Assembly (NCBI RefSeq): GCF_021172145.1
Contig: NZ_CP089095.1
Location: 2,170,001 to 2,234,000, forward strand
DNA length: 64,000 bases
Source: Flavobacterium cyclinae
GTDB lineage: Bacteria; Bacteroidota; Bacteroidia; Flavobacteriales; Flavobacteriaceae
Direction of reading: 5' to 3'
Each line of letters opens with the position of its first letter. Within the stretch, counting starts at the first letter, position 1. Positions 10,701-18,695 of the stretch are shown here, piece by piece. The position numbers and the translations under genes are program-made. The notes under the pieces were generated by a model that saw nothing but the letters and a program-made list of their open reading frames with translations, made no database searches and was not told where the DNA came from.

Positions 10701-11508
10701 AATTTACATTAAAAGTTGTGAGGGATGAACCTGTAAAGTCGGGCGGTGGTAGCACCCTAACAATTCTAGTAACAGCATTTGTACTTTGACATCCTAATGG
10801 ATCAATATCTGTATTATTATTTCTAACTGATAAGTTTACGGAATAAATCCCAGGACCTGGAAAAGTATGAGAAGTTGTCGGAGTAGCTGTTGTAGTACTA
10901 GTACCATCCCCCCAAGACCATTCGTAAGTAGAAATAGAAAAACCTCCAGGTGCTGTTGATGGACTTGCATCAAAATTAACCGATAAAGAACCCGGATTAG
11001 TAGCACTTGAAGGACAAATATTAAATGGAGATGTATCTGTCAAAGCTGCAATAGGAGTAACACAAGGTGTTACACAAGAAATCGTTGCCGACCATCCTGC
11101 TCTTCTTATCGTATTATTTGAAATAAACTGAAATGAAATACAACCATCAGGGCTAGTTGAAATAAAAGTTGCAGCACCTAATGCACCACACAATCTATCA
11201 TCGTTTGTACCAACTGCTCCAACAGCATTACCATACCAAATATCTAAATAATCAGTACAAGTACCTGCAGCTCCTTCTGTATCAAATGTTGTAAAAACAA
11301 CTCTTATAAGATCTCCGGGAGTAGAAGGACAAAAAGTAATAGTACTGTTTTGATTATTAGCATAATTTCCACCTCCACCATCATCAACAAAAGTACCTGA
11401 ACAAGTAGAAATTGTTCCATTTGCACCATTATTCATTGTATATGTTTGAGAAAACACATTACAAGAAAAAAATATAAAAATCCAAAGTAGGGAGTAATTT
11501 TTATTCAT
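1720..11508 (-). CDS. Giant T9SS type B cargo protein with 19 tandem Ig-like repeats
   Basis: A 3262-residue secreted protein. An ATG at 11538 exists, but the ATG at 11508 directly opens a signal peptide (MNKNYSLLWIFIFFSCNVFSQ) and is preferred. From the N-terminus there is a CUB-like domain (~25-150), a PKD domain with the WSWGDGTS motif (~185-260), a proprotein-convertase P-like domain (SGDLEITLISPTG to GWSLAF), and several Ig-like segments. Next come 19 near-identical 84-residue repeats, each with two cysteines (TVCIN and GGCPPAT), split 6+6+7 by two copies of a different ~90-residue domain. The last ~85 residues (TYFTPNGDGINDTWNI to the end) are the gliding-motility-associated C-terminal (type B T9SS) domain. 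Export through Sec and T9SS and a role as surface or released adhesin are inferences from these domains. The gene lies downstream of a small secreted-protein gene. Confidence 0.9.
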   Translation of the reverse strand: MNKNYSLLWIFIFFSCNVFSQTYTMNNGANGTISTCSGTFVDDGGGGNYANNQNSTITFCPSTPGDLIRVVFTTFDTEGAAGTCTDYLDIWYGNAVGAVGTNDDRLCGALGAATFISTSPDGCISFQFISNNTIRRAGWSATISCVTPCVTPIAALTDTSPFNICPSSATNPGSLSVNFDASPSTAPGGFSISTYEWSWGDGTSTTTATPTTSHTFPGPGIYSVNLSVRNNNTDIDPLGCQSTNAVTRIVRVLPPPDFTGSSLTTFNVNCGDSVNLNGLVTSQTMSTNPLSVSGSPITLPDGSGVNYNTTLDFSGLFPAGATVTPGCYPTITFDLEHTYSGDLEITLISPTGQSVMIYDQHGGGTNFGVCANPADDGVAGCPATYTVVNSGGVNWTAAGVTTPAPANGTCSYVGACETGDNYISQTYNSTNPFSSLDGADLNGVWTLRVRDNITFDDGTITGWSLAFPGSCYANAESVTPDIATLTWSTSGAGPAVPAQSTTSTVVVDPGPGGCPVPGTCLGNQLTNNVSVGPFLSSGTFTYTLTAVDEFGCSYVRNVDVNVAAVCPTTTISYTGSPFCSTSTPVSVNLTGTGSYTSGVFSAPVGLTINTTTGEITPATSTPGTYTITYTIAPNSCCAVPTVATTSVTISDSPVLSTLTSNSPICSGNNAVFNITGTPNATVSYNIDGGATQTVPINAGGTATVTVPAVTANTTFNALSIAAAGTPVTGNALSATGGVVPANATGAISALGAVANGTNCAYIDNTNTTLNITLQHLVPAGTVITISIARDTNAGSVTISDGTANIGAFSAAPNDFLQRITVTTTVATNTIIITRVGGITWVDGVQYNFVPPGCTSTISNTATVVVTPLNTIASGTNQTVCINSAITNISLATTGATGATFTGLPAGVTGSWSADVVTISGTPTVSGVFNYTVTTTGGCPPATTSGTIIVTPLNTIASGTNQTVCINNAITNISLATTGATGATFTGLPAGVTGSWSADVVTISGTPTVSGVFNYTVTTTGGCPPATATGTITVTPLNTIASGTNQTVCINSAITNISLATTGATGATFTGLPAGVTGSWSADVVTISGTPTVSGVFNYTVTTTGGCPPATTSGTITVTPLNTIASGTNQTVCINSAITNISLATTGATGATFTGLPAGVTGSWSADVVTISGTPTVSGVFNYTVTTTGGCPPATTSGTITVTPLNTIASGTNQTVCINSAITNISLATTGATGATFTGLPAGVTGSWSADVVTISGTPTVSGVFNYTVTTTGGCPPATTSGTITVTPLNTIASGTNQTVCINNAITNISLATTGATGATFTGLPAGVTGSWSADVVTISGTPTVSGVFNYTITTTGGCPPATATGTITVNPTTPPVTDFSYSTPVCINGTNPMPIPVAGFTTGGVYSSTVGLAINSSTGEIDLASSSPGTYTVSYFFAATSCGSAGTSTFDITIAPLNTIASGTNQTVCINSAITNISLATTGATGATFTGLPAGVTGSWSADVVTISGTPTVSGVFNYTVTTTGGCPPATTSGTITVTPLNTIASGTNQTVCINSAITNISLATTGATGATFTGLPAGVTGTWSADVVTISGTPTVSGVFNYTVTTTGGCPPATTSGTITVTPLNTIASGTNQTVCINSAITNISLATTGATGATFTGLPAGVTGSWSADVVTISGTPTVSGVFNYTVTTTGGCPPATTSGTITVTPLNTIASGTNQTVCINNAITNISLATTGATGATFTGLPAGVTGSWSADVVTISGTPTVSGVFNYTVTTTGGCPPATTSGTITVTPLNTIASGTNQTVCINSAITNISLATTGATGATFTGLPAGVTGSWSADVVTISGTPTVSGVFNYTVTTTGGCPPATATGTITVTPLNTIDAGTSETVCQFTAITNISLATTGATGATFTGLPSGVTGSWSADVVTISGTPTVSGVFNYTVTTTGGCPPATTSGTLTVNPLPIPITDFSYNTPVCINGTNPMPIPVAGFTTGGVYSSTVGLAINSSTGEIDLASSSPGTYTVSYFFAATSCGAAGTSTFDITISPQNTIASGTNQTVCINSAITNISLATTGATGATFTGLPAGVTGSWSADVVTISGTPTVSGVFNYTVTTTGGCPPATTSGTITVTPLNTIASGTNQTVCINSAITNISLATTGATGATFTGLPAGVTGSWSADVVTISGTPTVSGVFNYTVTTTGGCPPATTSGTITVTPLNTIASGTNQTVCINSAITNISLATTGATGATFTGLPAGVTGSWSADVVTISGTPTVSGVFNYTVTTTGGCPPATTSGTITVTPLNTIASGTNQTVCINSAITNISLATTGATGATFTGLPAGVTGSWSADVVTISGTPTVSGVFNYTVTTTGGCPPATTSGTITVTPLNTIASGTNQTVCINNAITNISLATTGATGATFTGLPAGVTGSWSADVVTISGTPTVSGVFNYTVTTTGGCPPATTSGTITVTPLNTIASGTNQTVCINSAITNISLATTGATGATFTGLPAGVTGSWSADVVTISGTPTVSGVFNYTVTTTGGCPPATTSGTITVTPLNTIASGTNQTVCINNAITNISLATTGATGATFTGLPAGVTGSWSADVVTISGTPTVSGVFNYTVTTTGGCPPATTSGTITVDVPNTATISYPLPLYCVAEDPVAVTILGTGSFTGGQFSAVPAGLAINANSGLITPNASTPGTYQVNYLVPSNGACSSFLVSTTITIVPRPSITNIAFSSNICDGSSTDIVLSSNFPGITTYTWSATVSNITGSYVTSGTEADINQIATLNNPETIGTITMTIIPNANGCDGTPRTIEITVNPNPVIESVSVSDTAVCSGSNIHVDVVGNISGITYTWTAITSGVNIVGGTTSGTIAATSTTTGFDLQVVTSNPLVAGTIYFEVSSVRNGCTGNTLSSGVVTVNPNPGLPIPSPVKTICSEEGTDLIVDVSPLIAGTELTWEVLTVVNVSGATPGTGVAPVTINDILTTTTNTQGYVIYRVRSNLGDCQGGYTDYRVNVNPSPRPVLADGNICITASGEVYQTYTLNTGLNDVDYDFEWFDTNGDIIPGATNATLVVDEAGTYSVIATNWSTGCSSDPMLSTATATVTATTPATSMAIVQSEYFSDNATITVTVPDGSGSIMYALDEGSFQSSNVFTGVSAGEHTVTVIDTEGCTYMTQTVLIIDYPTYFTPNGDGINDTWNIIGLNQADAKLYIFDRYGKLLKQLSTTNSSDGWDGTYNQEELPSTDYWFTLDYTENGVAKQFKAHFSLIR
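1739..3208 (-). repeat. 3' homology block, copy 1 (direct repeat with 12089-13558)
   Basis: This 1470-bp segment encodes the C-terminal Ig-like domains and the sorting domain of the first giant protein. It aligns without any indel to 12089-13558 at a constant offset of 10,350 bp. Differences seen are scattered single bases, mostly silent. Confidence 0.9.
3618..8914 (-). repeat. 19-copy tandem array, 252-bp period, interrupted twice
   Basis: Each unit encodes 84 residues running from PLNTIASGTNQTVC to PPATTSGTITVT. Counting the GSWSADV segment gives 19 units. Neighbours differ by few bases, mostly silent, and amino-acid variants are limited (INSA/INNA, ATTSG/ATATG, one GTW unit, one divergent unit with DAGTSETVCQFTA). 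Two interruptions near 5370-5640 and 7137-7400 carry duplicate copies of another domain (PVCINGTNPMPIPVAGF). Boundaries are approximate. Confidence 0.93.
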
Positions 11509-11538
11509 AATTTTAACTTTATATATATCAATATACAA

Positions 11539-11922
11539 CTATTGAATTGTAGTTAATTTTCTTTTTAAATTTTGATCAAACATATATATATACCATAACT
11601 CTTCATAAGTATATATTTTTTTAACTTTATCTGACAATGAAATAAAGTATTCATTGGCAATTTTATAATAGTAATAATCATCTCCTTTTTTCAACTCCAT
11701 TTCAGACAATTCTTCGTCAGAAAATTTTCTCAAAAAATTATTTGAAACAGGATTATTAATATAATTTTCATCTGACAATTTATAGGAAAGGTCATTTAGC
11801 TCAACACCTTTTTTTGACAATACTACACCTGGAGGCAAATTAAAATCTCCATCAATTCCTTTCTGTGCTTGAGCTAATTGAATAGTCAATAAAACAATAA
11901 TAAAAGAAAAAATTTTTTTCAT
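11539..11922 (-). CDS. Small secreted protein of unknown function
   Basis: 127 residues starting MKKIFSFIIVLLTIQLAQAQ, a clear signal peptide with a type I cleavage site after AQA. The mature part is short and charged, with the segments FSDEELSEMELKKGDDYYYY and TYEELWYIYMFDQNLKRKL. No lipobox, membrane segment or known motif is visible, and I do not recognise the family. The stop codon lies 30 bp upstream of the preferred start of the giant repeat protein, so the two are probably co-transcribed. The same layout, a small secreted protein just before a giant T9SS protein, recurs at 18696-19121, although the two small proteins do not look alike. It may act with the giant protein, but only the position suggests that. 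Confidence 0.6.
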   Translation of the reverse strand: MKKIFSFIIVLLTIQLAQAQKGIDGDFNLPPGVVLSKKGVELNDLSYKLSDENYINNPVSNNFLRKFSDEELSEMELKKGDDYYYYKIANEYFISLSDKVKKIYTYEELWYIYMFDQNLKRKLTTIQ

Positions 11923-12013
11923 AAGTAATTCGTTTGTTTTACATTTTTATTAACAATAATACAAAAAAAATTAACAAAACAATAACATAATTTACTTTTT
12001 TATTTAAAAAAAT

Positions 12014-12047
12014 AAAAGAGGATTAATCATATGATTAATCCTCTTTT
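12014..12047 (-). terminator. Rho-independent terminator of the second giant gene
   Basis: A 34-bp perfect palindrome (half-site AAAAGAGGATTAATCAT) lies 22 bp downstream of the giant gene's stop on the minus strand and is followed there by a T-rich run. Confidence 0.75.
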
Positions 12048-12069
12048 TAGATATATTAAAACAATAAAT

Positions 12070-15000
12070 TTATCGTTTCATTGTAAAGTGAGCTTTAAAT
12101 TGTTTTGGCACTCCATTTTCTGTGTAATCTAATGTAAACCAATAGTCCGTAGATGGTAATTCTTCTTGGTTGTAAGTACCATCCCAACCATCACTTGAGT
12201 TTGTTGTACTCAATTGTTTTAATAGTTTTCCATATCGATCAAAAATGTACAATTTAGCATCCGCTTGATTTAAACCAACTATATTCCATGTGTCATTGAT
12301 TCCATCTCCATTTGGTGTAAAATATGTTGGGTAATCAATTATCAATACTGTTTGTGTCATATACGTACAGCCTTCGGTATCTATAACTGTTACCGTATGT
12401 TCACCTGCACTTACTCCTGTAAACACATTTGATGATTGAAATGAACCTTCATCTAATGCATACATTATACTTCCTGAACCATCTGGTACTGTAACTGTAA
12501 TAGTAGCATTATCACTAAAATACTCACTTTGAACTATTGCCATTGATGTTGCTGGAGTTGTAGCCGTAACTGTTGCTGTAGCGGTTGACAACATTGGATC
12601 TGACGAACATCCTGTTGACCAATTCGTTGCTATTACACTGTAAGTTCCTGCTTCATCAACTACCAATGTTGCATTGGTTGCTCCTGGTATAATATTTCCA
12701 TTTGTATCAAACCACTCAAAATCATAATCCACATCATTCAAACCCGTATTCAATGTATATGTCTGATATACTTCTCCTGATGCCGTAATACAAATATTAC
12801 CATCTGCTAATACTGGTCGTGGTGAAGGGTTTACATTAACTCTATAATCTGTATACCCTCCTTGACAATCTCCTAAACTAGATCTCACTCGGTAAATAAC
12901 ATATCCTTGAGTATTTGTAGTAGCAGTTAAAATATCATTTATAGGTTGTGGTGCAATACCCGACCCAGGAACAGCTCCAGATACATTAACCACAGTTAAC
13001 ACCTCCCATGTTAACTCTGTACCTGCAATAAGTGGCGAAACATCAATCATTAAATCAGAACCTTCTCCACTACAAATGGTTTTTACTGGTGAAGGAATTG
13101 GTAATCCTGGATTTGGATTAACCGTTACAACACCACTTGAAAGTGTATTTCCTGTACATCCAGTTCGAACCGAACTTACTTCAAAATAAATAGTTCCTGC
13201 TACTAATGGGTTACTAGTAACCACTTGTATATCAAAACCTGTAGTTGTTGAAGTTGCCGTAATTGTTCCTGAAGTAGTCCCTCCTACTATATTTACTCCA
13301 CTTGTTATAGCTGTCCATGTGTAAGTTATTCCACTAATGTTCCCTACAACATCTACATGAACATTTGATCCTGAACAAACTGCAGTATCTGATACGCTTA
13401 CGCTCTCAATTACTGGATTAGGATTAATTGTTATATCTATTGTTCTTGGTGCACCATCACATCCATTTGCGTTTGGAATTATGGTCATAGTTATAGTTCC
13501 TATAGTTTCTGGATTGTTCAATGTCGCAATCTGATTAATATCAGCTTCTGTTCCACTAGTCGTAACACTGTAAAAACCAGAAATATTAGATACTGTAGCA
13601 CTCCATACAAAAGTAGTACCTGAAATATTACTATTTAATATAAAATCTAACAATGTTCCATCACATACGGTATCAGTAACTGAATAAGTTAATACCGGTA
13701 ACCCAGTAACATTTATAGAACCAGTTACAGAAGCTTGAGGATTACATCCACCAGATGTTGTAATCGTATAATTATAAATTCCTCCTGTATTGGTAGAACC
13801 AGAAATAGTTACAACTCCTGTTGCTGCATTATAATTTGATGTAATTCCACTAGGTAAACCTGTAACAACAACATTTGTAGCAGTTCCAACTACTTGATAT
13901 TGAATTGGATCAATTGTTACTCCTGCACATCTTGATTGACTATCAGTTCCTGGAGCAGAAATTAAAGATATAGTAGTATTTGGAAATAAGTTAACCGTTG
14001 AAGATAAAACCACATTGGAAGAACAAATTCCATCAGATACACTAACCGTATTTAATGTTGTGCTACCTGTAACACCAGAAACAGAAACAACTCCTTGTCC
14101 TGATGCGTTTATAGAAACTGTTTGTGGTGCATTTCCATCGATACTACATATTACTTGTGTATTTGGAATTGCATTAATTGTAAATATCGCTGTACCACCA
14201 AGACAAATTGGACCATTATTAGTCACACTTGTAATTGTTGGTTGTGGTAATTGTTGCGATATACTAAAAGATGTTGATTGTACTGAAGTACAACTACCAT
14301 TACCTGCAGTAACTGTATAAGGTGTCGCTAGAGTCATTCCTGAAATTAATCCTCCTGCTCCCACTGTTGGTCCTACAGGATTAAAAGTATAGGTTAATCC
14401 CGCATTATAATTTGTAATTGTAGCAAAACCATTCGCAATACATGTTGGTGCTGTAACTGAAACTATTGGAACAACTGGTGTAACCAACATTGGTAAATTA
14501 CTAAATTGAGCAGATGCTGCTGAAGTACAAGTAGCATTTGATGCTGTTACTTCGTACATGGTATTTAATGTCATTCCTAAAACCAATCCTGTTGCATCAA
14601 TAGTAGGACCTGTTGGTGTAAACGTATAAGTTAAGGTTGCATCATAATTCGTTATCGTACTGAAACCATCTGCTGAACATGTTGGTGCCGTTTCTGAAAT
14701 CGTTGGAACTGCAGGTGTAACTAACATATCTTGGATAGTAAAAGCTGCAGAATTTGCTGATGAACAACTTCCATTTGAAGCTAATACTTCATAACTTGTT
14801 GCAAATGCCATTCCTGAAATTAATCCTGATGCATCAACCGTTGGACCTACTGGTGTAAACAAATACGTCATAGTAGCATCATAATTAGTAATTGTTGCAA
14901 ATCCAGCGGCTAAACATGTAGGCGCTGTAACCGAAACTATTGGAACAACTGGTGTTACCAACATTGGTAAATTACCAAATTGAGCAGATGCTGCTGAAGT

Positions 15001-18000
15001 ACAAGTAGCATTTGATGCTGTTACTTCGTACATGGTATTTAATGTCATTCCTAAAACCAATCCTGTTGCATCAATAGTAGGACCTGTTGGTGTAAACGTA
15101 TAAGTTAAGGTTGCATCATAATTCGTTATTGTACTGAAACCATCTGCTGAACATGTTGGTGCCGTTTCTGAAATCGTTGGAACTGCAGGTGTAACTAACA
15201 TATCTTGGATAGTAAAAGTTGCAGAATTTGCTGATGAACAACTTCCATTTGAAGCTAATACTTCATAACTTGTTGCAAATGCCATTCCTGAAATTAATCC
15301 TAATGCATCAACCGTTGGACCTACTGGTGTAAACAAATACGTCATAGTAGCATCATAATTAGTAATTGTTGCAAATCCAGCGGCTAAACATGTAGGCGCT
15401 GTAACCGAAACTATTGGAACAACTGGTGTAACCAACATTGGTAAATTACTAAATTGAGCAGATGCTGCTGAAGTACAAGTAGCATTTGATGCTGTTACTT
15501 CGTACATGGTATTTAATGTCATTCCTGAAATTAATCCTGTTGCATCAACCGTTGGACCTACTGGTGTAAACGTATAAGTTAAGGTTGCATCGTAATTCGT
15601 TATCGTACTGAAACCATCTGCTGAACATGTTGGTGCCGTTTCTGAAATTGTTGGAACTGCAGGTGTAACTAACATATCTTGGATAGTAAAAGCTGCAGAA
15701 TTTGCTGATGAACAACTTCCATTTGAAGCTAATACTTCATAACTTGTTGCAAATGCCATTCCTGAAATTAATCCTGCTGCATCAACCGTTGGACCTACTG
15801 GTGTAAACACATACGTCATAGTGGCATCATAATTGGTGATTGTTGCAAATCCAGCGGCTAAACATGTAGGCGCTGTAACCGAAACTACTGGAACAACTGG
15901 TGTTACCAACATTGGTAAATTACTAAATTGAGCAGATGCTGCTGAAGTACAAGTAGCATTTGATGCTGTTACTTCGTACATGGTATTTAATGTCATTCCT
16001 GAAATTAATCCTGTTGCATCAACCGTTGGACCTACTGGTGTAAACGTATAAGTTAAGGTTGCATCGTAATTCGTTATCGTACTGAAACCATCTGCTGAAC
16101 ATGTTGGTGCCGTTTCTGAAATTGTTGGAACTGCAGGTGTAACTAACATATCTTGGATAGTAAAAGCTGCAGAATTTGCTGATGAACAACTTCCATTTGA
16201 AGCTAATACTTCATAACTTGTTGCAAATGCCATTCCTGAAATTAATCCTGCTGCATCAACCGTTGGACCTACTGGTGTAAACACATACGTCATAGTGGCA
16301 TCATAATTGGTGATTGTTGCAAATCCAGCGGCTAAACATGTAGGCGCTGTAACCGAAACTACTGGAATTGATGGCACTGAAAGTGTAGCTGTATTGCTAA
16401 AAGTACTTGAATCTAAAGAAGTACAAGTACCATTTCCTGCCGTAACAGTGTAACTTGTTCCGAATGTCATTCCTAAAACTAATCCTGTTGCATCAATAGT
16501 AGGACCTGTTGGTGTAAACGTATAAGTTAAGGTTGCATCATAATTCGTTATCGTACTGAAACCATCTGCTGAACATGTTGGTGCCGTTTCTGAAATCGTT
16601 GGAACTGCAGGAGTAACTAACATATCTTGGATAGTAAACGCTGCAGAATTTGCTGATGAACAACTTCCATTTGAAGCTAATACTTCATAACTTGTTGCAA
16701 ACGCCATTCCTGAAATTAACCCTGATGCATCAACCGTTGGACCTACTGGTGTAAACACATACGTCATAGTAGCATCATAATTGGTGATTGTTGCAAATCC
16801 AGCGGCTAAACACGTAGGCGCTGTAACCGAAACTACTGGAATTGATGGCACTGAAAGTGTAGCTGTATTGCTAAAAGCACTTGAATCTAAAGAAGTACAA
16901 GTACCATTTCCTGCCGTAACAGTGTAACTTGTTCCGAATGTCATTCCTAAAACTAATCCTGTTGCATCAATAGTAGGACCTGTTGGTGTAAACGTATAAG
17001 TTAAGGTTGCATCATAATTCGTTATCGTACTGAAACCATCTGCTGAACATGTTGGAGGTGTTACAGTAATTGTTGGAATATCAGGAGTTGGAGAAATTAC
17101 AACTGTAGCAGTATTTGTAAGTGTTAAATCACACGTTCCTAATTCAATTTCATTTAAAGTAATTGTTACATCAGAAGTAGCATTAGGAATTGTAATAGTT
17201 GCATCACCCGAAGCGTCTAAAACTTCAAATTGAATAGGACCACTACCAATAGTGTAAAAAACAGAAGCACCTGGAGTACCAGAAAGAGAAAATATTGCAT
17301 TTTCTCCAGCACAAATTGGTCCATTAGCATTCAAAGAAGTAAAGGTAGGATTAGGATTTATTGTTATTGATCCAGAAAGATTTAATTCAGGAGAACAACC
17401 TGCAGTTTCTACTGTATAATTAAAAGTACCTAAAACCGTTGGTGTACCTGTAATGGTTAATACATTCCCTACATAGCTCGTTGTTAATCCTGCTGGTAAA
17501 CCTGTTGCTACAGCATTAGTTGCATCACCTGCCGTTTGATATGTGATATCAGTAATTGGATTACCAATACATATTGACTGGCTGGCTGTTGCAGGAGCAG
17601 AAGTTAAATCTATATCACAAGAAGCAACAACACAATCAACATTAAAATCAATAAATTCTGAACCTTCACACAATCCTTGAATGATTTTAACAAAAACTGT
17701 TGTACTTGAAGTAGGAGTAAAATTTGAAGGATCAGGAATTAAACTACCGTCTGCCATATCGTAAAACTCAAATACAAAATTTGCTGGATTCGCAGGCGAC
17801 ATTAAATCATTTAAATAACTTAATAAATCAAAAGTAGGGTTGCATTCACCAGGTGGACCATCATACGGCCCAATAGTATTTGCAGTTACTCCAGTGGAAA
17901 TATCAACTAAAATTTCATCATATTCTGTTGTGGAACAAGAAACCCTGTCAACTTCAACTCTCCATATTCCATTTTGACTTACAACTAAAGAATTTGTTGA

Positions 18001-18693
18001 TGTTGTTGTTTGTAAAACTCCATTTAAATACCACTCATAACTAAGTGTTACCGGAGTAATAGGTGGTGCATAAAAATTTGCAACTAAAGTTACTGAAGTC
18101 GCAGTAGAACATAAAATTCTATCTGGACCTAAACTAACTCCACAAATCTCACAGTTAGTTGATCCATTCGAACCACCAGTATTATTGGTTTGATCAAAGG
18201 TAATTGTACCAGATTGGTTAGAAAAATTTGTTATTAATACTACATAATAATTACCAGCAACAGCAGCAGGTATTGAAAAATTTTCTACTGGAGCAGCAGA
18301 ATAGCTACATGCTACAATATTGTTTGCCGATGCATTACTACCATCAGGATAATCTTGTAAAGCAGTTGTACATAAATTAGGCAACACTCTTGGATCAGTT
18401 GTAAATGGTCCCCAACAAATAAAATCTACATCAATACCATTACCAGCGGCATTAGTTTGTGAAATTTCAAATTCCAATAAACCCGAAGTACTAACCTGAA
18501 AAGAATACCAAGCGCCATTGGGAGATGTTCCTAAACAGCCAATATTTCCTAAATTTGGAGTATTTGTAACATTATTAAATGGAACAGATGCATCACCACA
18601 AAAAGACGCTATTGTTCCACAACTACCACCTGGACCTTGTGAGAAAGCCACTAATGAAAACAATAGACTTAAATAAACGTATAATTTTTTCAT
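12070..18693 (-). CDS. Giant T9SS type B cargo protein with 12 alternating Ig-like repeats
   Basis: 2207 residues opening with a signal peptide (MKKLYVYLSLLFSLVAFSQ). Residues ~20-190 form a secreted N-terminal domain (GSCGTIASFCGDASVPF, with WYSFQVSTSGLLEFEI) of the type that often starts flavobacterial surface proteins. Ig-like segments follow, then 12 repeats of 79 residues in which two sequence types alternate (APTCSADGFSTITNYDATL and APTCLAAGFATITNYDATM). The final ~490 residues, including the TYFTPNGDGINDTWNI sorting domain, are almost the same as in the other giant protein. Secretion by T9SS is inferred from that domain; adhesion is a guess from the Ig-like repeats. The start lies 2 bp after the stop of the small secreted-protein gene, implying an operon. 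Confidence 0.9.
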   Translation of the reverse strand: MKKLYVYLSLLFSLVAFSQGPGGSCGTIASFCGDASVPFNNVTNTPNLGNIGCLGTSPNGAWYSFQVSTSGLLEFEISQTNAAGNGIDVDFICWGPFTTDPRVLPNLCTTALQDYPDGSNASANNIVACSYSAAPVENFSIPAAVAGNYYVVLITNFSNQSGTITFDQTNNTGGSNGSTNCEICGVSLGPDRILCSTATSVTLVANFYAPPITPVTLSYEWYLNGVLQTTTSTNSLVVSQNGIWRVEVDRVSCSTTEYDEILVDISTGVTANTIGPYDGPPGECNPTFDLLSYLNDLMSPANPANFVFEFYDMADGSLIPDPSNFTPTSSTTVFVKIIQGLCEGSEFIDFNVDCVVASCDIDLTSAPATASQSICIGNPITDITYQTAGDATNAVATGLPAGLTTSYVGNVLTITGTPTVLGTFNYTVETAGCSPELNLSGSITINPNPTFTSLNANGPICAGENAIFSLSGTPGASVFYTIGSGPIQFEVLDASGDATITIPNATSDVTITLNEIELGTCDLTLTNTATVVISPTPDIPTITVTPPTCSADGFSTITNYDATLTYTFTPTGPTIDATGLVLGMTFGTSYTVTAGNGTCTSLDSSAFSNTATLSVPSIPVVSVTAPTCLAAGFATITNYDATMTYVFTPVGPTVDASGLISGMAFATSYEVLASNGSCSSANSAAFTIQDMLVTPAVPTISETAPTCSADGFSTITNYDATLTYTFTPTGPTIDATGLVLGMTFGTSYTVTAGNGTCTSLDSSTFSNTATLSVPSIPVVSVTAPTCLAAGFATITNYDATMTYVFTPVGPTVDAAGLISGMAFATSYEVLASNGSCSSANSAAFTIQDMLVTPAVPTISETAPTCSADGFSTITNYDATLTYTFTPVGPTVDATGLISGMTLNTMYEVTASNATCTSAASAQFSNLPMLVTPVVPVVSVTAPTCLAAGFATITNYDATMTYVFTPVGPTVDAAGLISGMAFATSYEVLASNGSCSSANSAAFTIQDMLVTPAVPTISETAPTCSADGFSTITNYDATLTYTFTPVGPTVDATGLISGMTLNTMYEVTASNATCTSAASAQFSNLPMLVTPVVPIVSVTAPTCLAAGFATITNYDATMTYLFTPVGPTVDALGLISGMAFATSYEVLASNGSCSSANSATFTIQDMLVTPAVPTISETAPTCSADGFSTITNYDATLTYTFTPTGPTIDATGLVLGMTLNTMYEVTASNATCTSAASAQFGNLPMLVTPVVPIVSVTAPTCLAAGFATITNYDATMTYLFTPVGPTVDASGLISGMAFATSYEVLASNGSCSSANSAAFTIQDMLVTPAVPTISETAPTCSADGFSTITNYDATLTYTFTPTGPTIDATGLVLGMTLNTMYEVTASNATCTSAASAQFSNLPMLVTPVVPIVSVTAPTCIANGFATITNYNAGLTYTFNPVGPTVGAGGLISGMTLATPYTVTAGNGSCTSVQSTSFSISQQLPQPTITSVTNNGPICLGGTAIFTINAIPNTQVICSIDGNAPQTVSINASGQGVVSVSGVTGSTTLNTVSVSDGICSSNVVLSSTVNLFPNTTISLISAPGTDSQSRCAGVTIDPIQYQVVGTATNVVVTGLPSGITSNYNAATGVVTISGSTNTGGIYNYTITTSGGCNPQASVTGSINVTGLPVLTYSVTDTVCDGTLLDFILNSNISGTTFVWSATVSNISGFYSVTTSGTEADINQIATLNNPETIGTITMTIIPNANGCDGAPRTIDITINPNPVIESVSVSDTAVCSGSNVHVDVVGNISGITYTWTAITSGVNIVGGTTSGTITATSTTTGFDIQVVTSNPLVAGTIYFEVSSVRTGCTGNTLSSGVVTVNPNPGLPIPSPVKTICSGEGSDLMIDVSPLIAGTELTWEVLTVVNVSGAVPGSGIAPQPINDILTATTNTQGYVIYRVRSSLGDCQGGYTDYRVNVNPSPRPVLADGNICITASGEVYQTYTLNTGLNDVDYDFEWFDTNGNIIPGATNATLVVDEAGTYSVIATNWSTGCSSDPMLSTATATVTATTPATSMAIVQSEYFSDNATITVTVPDGSGSIMYALDEGSFQSSNVFTGVSAGEHTVTVIDTEGCTYMTQTVLIIDYPTYFTPNGDGINDTWNIVGLNQADAKLYIFDRYGKLLKQLSTTNSSDGWDGTYNQEELPSTDYWFTLDYTENGVPKQFKAHFTMKR
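12089..13558 (-). repeat. 3' homology block, copy 2 (direct repeat with 1739-3208)
   Basis: The second copy of the shared 3' block, in the same orientation. Identity ends near the codons for GTEADINQIATL, beyond which the two genes diverge. The two arms are long enough to recombine and delete or duplicate the 10,350 bp between them. Confidence 0.9.
14245..17088 (-). repeat. 12-copy tandem array, 237-bp period, alternating A/B units
   Basis: Twelve 79-residue units with no spacing. Odd units carry PTCSADGFSTITNYDATL, even units PTCLAAGFATITNYDATM; the last even unit (PTCIANGFATITNYNAGL) is the most divergent. The effective period of close identity is therefore about 474 bp, which suggests growth by duplication of two-unit blocks. 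Confidence 0.9.
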
Positions 18694-18695
18694 AG

